Shown here piece after piece: positions 27,365-36,102 of a stretch of DNA of 64,000 bases. Position 1 is the stretch's first letter, and the number at the start of each line of letters is the position of its first letter. The DNA is from Bog-756 sp963727955. GTDB taxonomy: Bacteria; Actinomycetota; Acidimicrobiia; Acidimicrobiales; RAAP-2. A program made the position numbers and the translations under genes. Under the pieces are notes generated by a model. That model ran no database searches. It was not told where the DNA came from and saw nothing but the letters and a program-made list of their open reading frames with translations. The stretch is from NCBI GenBank assembly GCA_963727955.1, contig CAVSII010000007.1, positions 62,001-126,000 of the forward strand, given 5' to 3'.

Positions 27365-27959
27365 AGGCGTGTTCGCCCGGTTCGACCCGCACGACGCGGA
27401 CTCCGTTGGCCGTGCGGAGGTGGAGGTCGACCGGACCGCGCTGTTCCACCCCTTTGGCGGTGATGACGGCAACCATCTCCGGATCCTCTTCGAATCCGGG
27501 CTCGTGCGTTCCGGTTTGGCGGATCACTCGTCGCTCAGCCACCTCGAGGAAGCGACCGAGCGCCCGATTGAGGGCCGGGTGTGCCTCCAGCGACTGCTTC
27601 GACTCGGTCAGCGCGCTGCCCGATCCGGTCAGATCGAACAGGTTGCCGGCGATGATCAGGATGCCCGGCCCGTCCCAGGTGTCAAGGGCCCGGGCCAGTT
27701 CATTGCTGACCGCCAGGGAGGACGGTGTGGCTTCGGGGGTGAGAAGGAGGTCACTGACAACCATGACGCGACGGCCCAGAGGGACGTCAACCCTCGTGAC
27801 CTCCACCTCGGGCGGCAAGCCTTCGGACCCATTGGCCGATATCCGACCGTTGGGACCTACCCCTTCCCACCGCTGTACCTTGAGAGTCACAGCCCTTCCA
27901 TCGTAGAGGTCCGGTGGCGTTAGGCTGAGGCGCGTCTCTAGGAGTGGCTCGCAGGGCAC
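27204..27959 (-). CDS. Degenerate metallophosphoesterase-like domain, N-terminal part of the lysyltransferase protein
   Basis: The N-terminal segment resembles a calcineurin-type phosphoesterase, but the metal motifs are altered: SDLLL in place of SDLHL, AGNLFDL in place of GDxxD/E and TGTHE in place of GNHD/E, so metal catalysis is unlikely. Real similarity ends near VRVEPGEHAYA (about 27365); the rest of this frame is spurious. The lysyltransferase frame then continues with EFDPAADTKPG. The distance 24539-27959 is 3421 bases, one more than a multiple of three, so one extra base between about 27310 and 27365 splits a single gene of about 1139 codons. Start is either GTG 27959 or GTG 27890; the latter follows TACGAT and GGAAGG. 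Confidence 0.65.
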   Translation of the reverse strand: MPCEPLLETRLSLTPPDLYDGRAVTLKVQRWEGVGPNGRISANGSEGLPPEVEVTRVDVPLGRRVMVVSDLLLTPEATPSSLAVSNELARALDTWDGPGILIIAGNLFDLTGSGSALTESKQSLEAHPALNRALGRFLEVAERRVIRQTGTHEPGFEEDPEMVAVITAKGVEQRGPVDLHLRTANGVRVVRVEPGEHAYASGRIGEETRIRSGCRYQTWRVRADGGGTRLAIAGCPVHRRCPLAGWSQPFE

Positions 27960-28032
27960 TCGGGGTGGGCCTGACCGGCGTGTATACCCCCTGGCCGGGC
28001 GGGGACGATGCAGGAACGGAGTAGCGAAACCA

Positions 28033-30068
28033 ATGGCTGACGGGCCAGGAGGAAAACCGGGCGGAGAAGAGGCGTCATCCCTCCCTCAGGCCACGATCGA
28101 GGACTATTTCTCTGAGGACCGGGTGTTTCCCCCTCCGAGGCCTTCCGTCACCAGGCAGTCATCACCGATTCCGACATCTACCGTGACGCGGAGCGCGACT
28201 GGCAGGGATTCTGGGCCGAGAAGGCTGGTGCACTCGACTGGTTCCAGCCCTGGAACACCGTCCTCGAGTGGGATCTGCCGTTCGCCCGGTGGTTCGACGG
28301 TGGCACGCTCAACGTGTCCTACAACTGCGTCGATCGGCACGTGGCCGCGGGCCACGGGGACAAGGTGGCCTTCCACTGGGAAGGTGAGCCGGGCGACACC
28401 CGGACCATAACCTACGGTCAACTGCTCATCGAAGTCTCCAGGTTCGCCAACGTGTTGCGCGGGCTGGGCGTCGGTCGCGGCGACCGGGTGGCCCTCTATA
28501 TGCCCATGATCCCAGAGCTGCCGGTGGCCATGCTGGCATGCACCCGGATCGGCGCTGTCCATTCGGTGGTGTTCGGCGGCTTCTCCTCCGACGCTCTGCG
28601 CGACAGGATTCTCGACGCCCAGGCCCGGGTCGTGATTACTGCCGACGGTGGCTGGCGCCGTGGTACAGCCGTGGTCCTCAAGTCCAACGTCGACGCAGCT
28701 GTGGCCGAAACAGCGTGCGTAGAACACGTGGTCGTGGCCCGCCGCATCGGTGATGCCGGTGGATCAACTCCGATGGCCATCGGTCGCGACCACTGGTGGC
28801 ACGAACTGCTGAGCGGGGAGGACCCGGCCGGAGGCGGACGTCCATCCGATGAGTGCGTGCCGGAACACATGAACGCCGAGGATCTGCTCTTCCTCCTCTA
28901 CACATCGGGGACGACGGCCGTGCCCAAGGGGATCATGCACACCACCGGCGGCTACCTCACCCAAGTGGCGTTCACCCATCGGGTGGTCTTCGACCTCCAT
29001 CCCGAAACGGATGTCTACTGGTGCGCTGCCGATATCGGATGGGTCACCGGACACAGCTACATCGTCTACGGGCCCTTGGCCAACGGGGCCACATCGGTGT
29101 TGTACGAGGGGACGCCCGACTTCCCCGATCGGGACCGGTGGTGGTCGATCGTCGAGCGCTACGGCGTCTCGATCCTCTACACGGCACCCACGGCGATCCG
29201 TACGTTCATGAAGTGGGGAAAGGAGTATCCCGATCGCCATGACCTGCGCTCCTTGCGGGTGCTGGGCTCGGTGGGCGAGCCGATCAATCCCGAGGCCTGG
29301 ATGTGGTACGCCACGACCATCGGGGGTGGCCGCTGTCCGGTGGTGGACACCTGGTGGCAAACGGAGACCGGGGCCATCATGATCGCCCCGTTGCCCGGCA
29401 TCACCGCCACCAAACCCGGATCGGCCACATTCCCCTTGCCCGGGGTGGCCGCCGAGGTCGTGGACGAAAGCGGTGCCCGGGTGGAAAAAGGAGGCGGTTA
29501 TCTGACTCTGACCCAACCGTGGCCGTCAATGCTCCGGGGTATCTACGGCGACCCCGAGCGCTACCGCGAGACTTACTGGAGTCGGTTCACTGGCCGGTAC
29601 TTTGCCGGTGATGGGGCCAAAGTGGACGACGACGGTTATTTGTGGCTGCTTGGTCGGGTCGACGATGTCATGAATGTGTCCGGTCATCGCATCTCCACCA
29701 CCGAAGTGGAATCATCCCTGGTCGACCATCCGGCGGTGGCGGAGGCGGCGGTCGTGGGAGCCTCCGACCCAACCTCCGGCCAAGCCATCGTGGCCTTCGT
29801 AACCCTGCGGGCCGGAGCCGGTCCGGCGGACGACAACAGAGGTCAGGAACTGCGCGCCCACGTGGCCGGCAAGATCGGACCCATCGCCCGCCCCAAGACC
29901 ATCATCTTCACCGACGAGCTGCCCAAGACCCGCAGCGGAAAGATCATGCGTCGTCTGTTGAGAGATGTGGCTGACGGTCGGGTGCTCGGCGACACCACCA
30001 CGTTGGCTGACCCAGCTGTGGTGGACGAGATTCGCCGGCTGGCAGCGACTGCACCGACCGACGAGTGA
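28033..30068 (+). CDS. acsA: Acetyl-CoA synthetase (AMP-forming), frameshifted near the N-terminus
   Basis: Activates acetate to acetyl-CoA through acetyl-AMP. Motifs in order are YNCVDRHV, the P-loop-like YTSGTTAVPKGIMHTTGGY, WCAADIGWVTGHSYIVYGPL, DTWWQTETGAIMI, and the C-terminal acetylation-type lysine in LPKTRSGKIMRRLLRD. The first 35 codons from ATG 28033 end in DRVFPPP; the next expected residues EAFRHQAVITDSDIYRD continue in another frame. One base is missing at about 28135-28137. Length 2036 is one short of 679 codons. The long intact part could start at ATG 28314, but that would lose about 95 residues. The HAD gene overlaps its stop. Pseudogene or sequence error; everything else is intact. 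Confidence 0.88.
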
Positions 30069-30562
30069 GCCCGGGCACGGTTCCCGCCAATTGGGCGTGG
30101 CGGGCGGAGCCAATCACAGCCCCGGGAGAAGCTGTCGTCTTTGACGTGGACGGCGTCCTGTCGGACGCCGTCGGTCGTCAGCACTTCATCGAACGAGGAC
30201 GTCGCGATTGGGACGCTTTCTTCAATGCCTGCGGCGACGATCCGGTCATCGAGGAGGTGGCCCGTGTCCTCGAGCTGCTCGACGCCCGACTACAGGTCAT
30301 CCTGCTCACGGGGCGACCGATGCGCGTGCAACCCCAGACCCTGGCCTGGCTCGAACGATACGGACTGCGATGGGATCTGCTGGTCATGCGGGCACGGGGG
30401 GACTACTCGCAGGTGACCTGGTACAAACGTGACAGCGTCGATGAGCTGCGCGCCTACGGATTCGATCTGCGGTTGGCCTTCGAGGACGATCCCGACAATT
30501 TCGCCATGTTTCACGCCGAAGGTATTCCGTGCGTGTACATCCATTCGGGTTACTACGAGTAG
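30065..30562 (+). CDS. HAD-family phosphatase, polynucleotide-kinase-3-prime-phosphatase-like
   Basis: A 165-residue protein with HAD motif I FDVDGVLSDA near residues 25-34, motif II threonine in ILLTGRP, and motif IV FEDDPDNFAMF. This small HAD type resembles the phosphatase half of polynucleotide kinases, acting on terminal phosphates, but the substrate cannot be deduced. GTG at 30065 overlaps the acsA stop by four bases, so it is probably co-translated. It is the only undamaged gene in the 24-32.7 kb stretch. Confidence 0.75.
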   Translation: MSPGTVPANWAWRAEPITAPGEAVVFDVDGVLSDAVGRQHFIERGRRDWDAFFNACGDDPVIEEVARVLELLDARLQVILLTGRPMRVQPQTLAWLERYGLRWDLLVMRARGDYSQVTWYKRDSVDELRAYGFDLRLAFEDDPDNFAMFHAEGIPCVYIHSGYYE

Positions 30563-30589
30563 GCCTGGCCCCTGTCTCCCAGTTCCCGT

Positions 30590-30746
30590 CCCCACGGCTG
30601 CGTCACTGAAACTGCTGTATCACTGAAACTGCTGTATCACTGAACGGCTGCGTCACTGAACGGCTGCGTCACTGAACGGCTGCGTCACTGAACGGCTGCG
30701 TCACTGAACGGCTGCGTCGCTGACGGCTGTGTCACTGAACGGCTCG
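30590..30746. repeat. Tandem array of a 16-17 base unit
   Basis: The unit CGGCTGCGTCACTGAA repeats with 16-base period; the first two copies are a 17-base variant (CTGCTGTATCACTGAAA), and the last are degenerate. The CACTGAA core starts at 30604, 30621, 30638, 30654, 30670, 30686, 30702 and 30733. It fills the gap between convergent genes; the last copy supplies the final codons and TGA stop of the minus-strand methyltransferase. The unit has no clear hairpin. Confidence 0.9.
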
Positions 30747-31542
30747 GGCTATGGCCAGGAGATGGCCGCTGAGCCCCAGTACCGAGGGCTCGTGTTCGAC
30801 AGCCCTCGCCGAGTAGAGGATGGCATCCCGCTCTTCCTCGATCTCCCAACGAACGTCGAGGTTCTCCAACCATCCGGCCAGGCCTTCGAGCCCGACCAGG
30901 TCGAGTACCTCGAGCCCCACGTCCTCCATCTCCCGGCGGAGGTCTTCAGGCTCATGGAAGTAGGCGGTGGTGAACCAGTGAGCCCTGTCGCTCGGATTGC
31001 GGTGTTGTCCTTCGGCCAGATCCCGTTCGACGATGGAGCGGAATTCGGGATCGAAGAGGAAGCCTCGGGACAACCCGTCGAAGAGCGAGGCGAACCTGCT
31101 GATGGCGGCCACGGCGACGATGCCCGAAGGCCGCACCACTCGTCGCGCCTCGGCCAGCGCCGCCAACCGATCCGAGCGGTCGGTGAGATGGTAGAGGGGC
31201 CCGAGGAGCAACACGGCGTCGAAGGTTCGGTCTTCGAGGTCCACATGGCGTGCATCACCCACTTCAGCGGTCACCCCGAGCGGCCCGAGCGTGGCCAGGA
31301 CGCGGTCGACGTGTCGGGGAGTGAGGTCGACGACGTGGACCTGGTATCCAGCTTGAGCCAGCCAGGCGGCGTGGACGCCGGTGCCTCCGCCGATATCGGC
31401 GACCTGCGCCGGCATGGCCGGGAGGTGGCGGCCGAAGCACCTCCTGGGTGCGTAGGAATTCGAGACGACCCATCCCACGGCTCAGTCGATCTTCCTCGTG
31501 GATCGACTGATAGTGCCCGATGACAGACTCTTGGTCGGTCAT
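30732..31542 (-). CDS. SAM-dependent class I methyltransferase, frameshifted
   Basis: The core frame (30732-31478) contains the AdoMet motif VADIGGGTGVHAAWLAQAGY, the acidic post-II residue in VVDLTP, GDARHVD, and LLLGPLYHLTDRSDRLAAL, typical of small-molecule methyltransferases. The true N-terminus MTDQESVIGHYQSIHEEDRL starts at ATG 31542 in another frame. The frames meet at EVLRRHLPAMP when one G/C of the GGCC run near 31431-31434 is removed. The span of 811 bases is one more than 270 codons. The substrate is unknown. The gene ends inside the tandem repeat. Confidence 0.8.
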
Positions 31543-31690
31543 GTCACGGTTCCGTGTCGGACGAGCGGCAGGCCTCGGCACGCCACGGCACCCCTCGGGA
31601 AACGACCGCGCCCAGACGGCAGCGCGCCGGGCGCCGTGGTTCTGATTTGACTAGCCTCACCTCGGCGCTCGAGCAACGAAGTGGGGGCGC

Positions 31691-32732
31691 ATGAGCCCAA
31701 TGGTAAAGCGTGTGAAAGCGGCGGCGCCGATTGGTGCCCTTGCCTGCGCCGTGCTGATCCTCGTCGCAGGGGTGGCTGTTGGCCCCACCGCCGGGATGGC
31801 CATCGCCGCCGGATCCCCGGTACCGGTCTCCGGTCCCACCCCGAAGGGCGCCTCCTACGCCGCCCTGGGTGAGTCGTTTTCGGCCCAGAGCGGCAATCCC
31901 GTCTATAACGAGAAGCCCTGTGAGCGAGCGCCGCGGACCTATCCCGCCCTGGTGGCTCGAAAGCTCGATCTTGTGGTGGACAACCTGGCCTGCTCCGGGG
32001 CCAGCTCCGCCGACCTGCTGGCCGACAGCCAGCCTGGAGCATCCGGTCCGCAGGTCGACAGAAGTTGCTCCCCACGCTCGAGTGGTGACCGTCCTCATCG
32101 GGCTCGACGACCTCGGTGACGCCCCGTTCCGGTTCATCGGAGAGCTGTCGGGCTGTCAGCTGGGCAATGCCACCGCCCACCGCGTGCGCAGCTGCCAATC
32201 GTTGCCGGGGATGACTGCCCCCGCCCTCGGACGGGCCATCAGCCAGGCCGGCCGCAACCTGACCTACTCCCTCGGGTGGCTCCATCGTCATCGTCCGGGC
32301 GCCCGAGTCCTCGTCCTCGATTACCCGGCCGTCGTCGGAGCCGCGGGCTGCTCGGCCGATCGTTACCTGGTTGCGTCCGATGTGGTGCTGTACCGATCGG
32401 CCCTCGACCGGCTCAATACCGTCATACGGGCCGACGCCGCCACCGCCCACGATGCCTTCGTCGACCTGTACGGACCGAGCGTCGGTTCCCATGGCTGTCC
32501 GGACTGGCTCACCCCACCCACCGCCACCTCGGTGTTCCCGAGCCATCCGTCGGCAGCCGGGGAGGCGGCCATGACCACCGTGGTGGCCAGAGCGATCGTC
32601 CGCTCCTTGGGCGAGCGGTCAGACCGAGCCGAATCGTCCACCGGGCCGCCGACTGCCGAGCCGGCCGCCGGGGCATACGGTCAGGCCCCGGATCACGGAT
32701 CGCTGATCAGCGATTTGATCGGTTGGCCCTGA
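31691..32732 (+). CDS. Exported SGNH/GDSL-type hydrolase, frameshifted
   Basis: The N-terminus from ATG 31691 is a signal sequence (basic MSPMVKRVK, then a hydrophobic stretch to about residue 40). Block I reads YAALGESFSAQSG, with GES and S62 in place of GDS. After an insertion of one A in AGAAG (about 32062), the frame changes: QVDR joins VAPHARVVTVLIG. Block III reads GLDDLG where GGND is usual, and block V is FPSHPSAAG with the likely catalytic His. Length is 1042, one base over 347 codons. It is probably a secreted esterase or lipase; activity is doubtful given the changed block III. Its end overlaps the convergent hemG-lnt gene by 26 bases. Confidence 0.75.
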
Positions 32733-35700
32733 TGCGGCCACGGCGGCCGGCCAGCGTCCATCCGGCAATGAGTGCGGCACCGGCCAAAAGCAGCACCGGA
32801 AGGTCGCCGTAGCGGACGTACACGGTGGTGCCGTCTCGGCGGTCCAGCGTGACGGTCACGGTCTGACGGGCCCCGAGCACGGAACGGTCGAGCACGACCC
32901 CTCGATGAGTGATGGCGGCGCTGTACCCGGTGGGCGCGGCCTGAAGAAGATCACGTCCTTGTTGCACGGCTTGGACTTCGGAGGCAGCGATCTCCTGGGT
33001 CGGAACCTGGGCGGTGCTGTAAGAAGAAGTATTGGTGGGGACGATGAGCAGTTGAGCGCCGGCCCGTACCGAGGAGCGACCCCGGTCGGCGTAGAACACC
33101 TCATAGGAGATCATTGCCCCGAGCGGGGCGGCCGGAGTCGTGAGCAGCCCGGTGCCGGTGCCGGGAATGGCGTCGAGGGGTACAGCCGACAGGTTGGCCA
33201 GGTGAGAGAAGAAGCTCCGGTAAGGCACGTACTCGCCGAATGGGACGCGGTGCACCTTCTCGTAACGGGCGACGAGGGTGCCGTCCGGGCCCCAGGCCAC
33301 CACCTCGTTGCGGAAGGCGGTGCTCGATACCGTCTCGGTCACGCCCACCACCAACGTGGTGTGGAGGGAACGGGCCAGGTTGGACAACACCGCCTCTTCC
33401 GGTGACTGCGAGAGGGGCGTGTCGAGCGAAACCACATCCTCGGGCCACAGCACCAGTTGCGGGTTCTGCCCGTGGTCACGTTCCTCGAGTGATCGGGTTG
33501 CCGCCATCTGGGCGGCCAGTACCACTGTCGGATTGATCTGGGACTTGCGGAACCCGCGGGCTCCACCACCTTGGACAGCGGCCGCCGACACCGTGCCCAC
33601 CGACCGACCGCCGTCAGGAGCGCGATCGGCTGCAGCCGTCACGACCAGCACCACGATGACGGCGATCACGCCAGCGCCAACCAACTGACCACATCCGGCG
33701 AAGGCGTCCGCTATCAGCGAGAGGACGCCATTCGACGGCGCGGTGTCGCCGCTCCGTCCGGCGGCGGCTGTCATCGATGTCGGGTCGACCCGGGCGAAGG
33801 CGCGGGCCCGCCTGCCGTCGCGGACGGTCCGAGCCACCGCCTCGACCAGTGCGCCCACCCCCACCCCCCCCACGTAGACGACGGCGGTCAAGGCCAAGGG
33901 TCCCCCCAGGCGGGCCACGCCCAGGACGGGCCCGTCGGCCTGTCCGAGAAATATTCCGCCGATGGGGAGGCCCCCGAAGGGCCAGGCCATACGCCAGGCT
34001 TCGGCCAGGGTCAGCGCGGCAGGGAAGGCCAGGGCCCGGGCCCCGACGGGCGCGGCGGGTACGGCCAGGCAGGCCAGTGCCGTGAAGACGGCTTCCACGG
34101 CGATGAGAACGAGGGCTCCCGGCACGGTGAAAGCCCGTGCCCACATCAGTCCCGGTAGGTAACAGCCGAGACCGGCCAGATAGCCCGCCCAAAGGCGCGT
34201 CCGGGGTCGAAGACCGCCGAGCCGCCACCAGAGCAGGCCGGCAGCCGGGTAGGCCAAGATCCAGAATCCCCAGGGAGGGAGCGACAGAGCCAGTCCCACC
34301 CCGGCGACCAGGGCGGGCAGCGCGACCATCCCCCGGCGCGGCACAACGGTGGCGTCCCTCCGTTGAGTCATCCGAATGTGCGAAGGTCGCCACCGCGGCG
34401 ACACGGTCGGCTCGACCACCGGTCCGGACACGGGGACCGACTTCGGCGGTCCGGGGGTTACAACCATTGCGTCACTTCTCGGGACCGTACTACCGGTACC
34501 GGTACCGGTCCCGGTGTGACCTCCGACTGCCCCCGTGCCAGCACCGACCGAAGCCAGGACTCTTCGGGCCGCGGCACGTCCACTACCGATACAGGCGGGG
34601 ATGCCTACCCCCCGCAGAGCGGCGCCGGCCAGTGCTATGCCCTCCAGGCCGGCAAGGTCCTCCTCGATTTTGGCCACACGCAGCAGGTGGCCGGGCCGAT
34701 ACTGGGGGAACGCCTTCTCCCAGCGGGTGACCCGGGTGGCTGACGGCGTCTTCCGCAGCCCGAGGATGGTGGCCAGCTCCCCGTAGACGGAGGCCAACAG
34801 CTCGTCGTCGTCGAGCTGTTGGTGTCGTTCGTCTCCGAACCGACCGACCGAGGCGCGGATGAGCTCCTCGTCGGGCCGGGCCAGATGCGGCCACTTGCGC
34901 CCGAGGTGTGTGCACCCGGTGACCAGGGCGGGGCGGTCATCGATGATCGAGGTGCGGGGGACCAGGAATCCGGTTCCGGTGAGGTGCGCGCCGAACGAAT
35001 CGGCCGGCAGGGAGAGCGTTACCACGGCGACGGAGGCATAGTCGATGACGCTGAGCATCCCCGCCGCCACCGGTGCGTAGGGGGCGAGGAGGACGGCGGC
35101 TTCGGTGGCGGGAACGGCGATCACCACCCCGTCGACGGCGAGCGAACTGGTGCGGTCGGCTGCTGACGGAGAGCCGTGGGCGGCGTCGAGGTGCCCGTTG
35201 CTCGGGAGCTCGCTGTCGTGGCCGACACCGTCCTTAGGGGCGAGCACCACAGACCACTGCCCCCGGCCCCGGCCCCGGCCGACAACGCCGGGCCGACCGC
35301 CGTCGATGGCGTCGACGCGTGTGCCGGCGTGGATGCGTACGCCACGCTCTTCCAAAGCGGCGGCCAGTAGGTTGGCCAGGCTGGCGGTGGTGCCGGCCAG
35401 GGACCAGAAGGGCGGAGCGCCGTCCGGTTCGTCTGACGTGATCGGCTGCGATGACCGGGCCCGACCCAACCGGTGCATGAAACTTCCGGGCTGGTGGGCG
35501 GCGGCGATCAGCGCAGGGAATGTGGCGGCGGCGCTGAGGTCGTCGACACTGCCGGCGTGGATGCCACCGACAAGGGGGTCGACCAGTCGGTCGACAACCG
35601 GGCGGCCGAGGCGCTCGACCACGATCTCGCCGACCGAGCGGTCGCCCATGACGTTGGCGGTGGCGAAGTGGGGGAGAGCGACGTCTCTGGCCACTCGTAA

Positions 35701-36102
35701 CGACTCGACCGGTCCGAGGATGCCGGAACGGGCCAGGGGCCACCAGCGGGTGGGAACACCGAGGTTGAGTCCGTCAGGCATGGCCCGCAGGCGGCCGCGC
35801 GCCCAGATGGAGGCGCCGGTGGTTCCGACAGGGATCAGTTGATCGGCCACCCCGATCTCCTGGCACAGCTCGGTCGCCTCGGGACGGCGGCCGAGAAAGG
35901 CGTCGGCGGCCAGGTCCACCTCACGACCGGCGAACTCACCCGACCGGAGTTTGCCGCCCAGACGATCGTCCGCCTCGAACACGTGCACTTCGGGGATGGG
36001 CATCCCGTCCCGGTCGGGTCCGGCGACAAGCTCCCAGGCCGCCGCCAACCCGGCGATGCCGCCGCCGACTACGGCGAGGGTCGCCCGCCTCGGGCCGGTC
36101 AC
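32707..36102 (-). CDS. Fusion of protoporphyrinogen/coproporphyrinogen oxidase and apolipoprotein N-acyltransferase-like protein
   Basis: One uninterrupted ORF of 1131 residues. Residues 1-515 form a HemG/HemY-type FAD oxidase: AVVGGGIAGLAAAWEL, EVHVFEADDRLGGKLRS, DRLVDPLVGGIHAG and the C-terminal GVGIPACIGSGRAAARRVLA. A 75-residue linker with TGTGTGTG from an ACCGGT repeat follows. From about 590 there are the Lnt-type membrane helices, then a nitrilase-like domain with LVLWPEDVV (Glu), YEKVHRVPFGEYVPYRSFF (Lys) and MISYEVFY, where the usual nucleophile Cys is Ser999. The first half oxidises (copro)porphyrinogen; the second would N-acylate lipoproteins if active. It overlaps hemH by four bases. 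Internal starts near 34371 could also make a separate Lnt. Confidence 0.85.
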   Translation of the reverse strand: MTGPRRATLAVVGGGIAGLAAAWELVAGPDRDGMPIPEVHVFEADDRLGGKLRSGEFAGREVDLAADAFLGRRPEATELCQEIGVADQLIPVGTTGASIWARGRLRAMPDGLNLGVPTRWWPLARSGILGPVESLRVARDVALPHFATANVMGDRSVGEIVVERLGRPVVDRLVDPLVGGIHAGSVDDLSAAATFPALIAAAHQPGSFMHRLGRARSSQPITSDEPDGAPPFWSLAGTTASLANLLAAALEERGVRIHAGTRVDAIDGGRPGVVGRGRGRGQWSVVLAPKDGVGHDSELPSNGHLDAAHGSPSAADRTSSLAVDGVVIAVPATEAAVLLAPYAPVAAGMLSVIDYASVAVVTLSLPADSFGAHLTGTGFLVPRTSIIDDRPALVTGCTHLGRKWPHLARPDEELIRASVGRFGDERHQQLDDDELLASVYGELATILGLRKTPSATRVTRWEKAFPQYRPGHLLRVAKIEEDLAGLEGIALAGAALRGVGIPACIGSGRAAARRVLASVGAGTGAVGGHTGTGTGTGSTVPRSDAMVVTPGPPKSVPVSGPVVEPTVSPRWRPSHIRMTQRRDATVVPRRGMVALPALVAGVGLALSLPPWGFWILAYPAAGLLWWRLGGLRPRTRLWAGYLAGLGCYLPGLMWARAFTVPGALVLIAVEAVFTALACLAVPAAPVGARALAFPAALTLAEAWRMAWPFGGLPIGGIFLGQADGPVLGVARLGGPLALTAVVYVGGVGVGALVEAVARTVRDGRRARAFARVDPTSMTAAAGRSGDTAPSNGVLSLIADAFAGCGQLVGAGVIAVIVVLVVTAAADRAPDGGRSVGTVSAAAVQGGGARGFRKSQINPTVVLAAQMAATRSLEERDHGQNPQLVLWPEDVVSLDTPLSQSPEEAVLSNLARSLHTTLVVGVTETVSSTAFRNEVVAWGPDGTLVARYEKVHRVPFGEYVPYRSFFSHLANLSAVPLDAIPGTGTGLLTTPAAPLGAMISYEVFYADRGRSSVRAGAQLLIVPTNTSSYSTAQVPTQEIAASEVQAVQQGRDLLQAAPTGYSAAITHRGVVLDRSVLGARQTVTVTLDRRDGTTVYVRYGDLPVLLLAGAALIAGWTLAGRRGRIRANRSNR

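Noticed and set aside
30590..30746. CRISPR array
   Set aside because: The units are tandem with no spacers and the period is only 16-17 bases; no cas genes are near.
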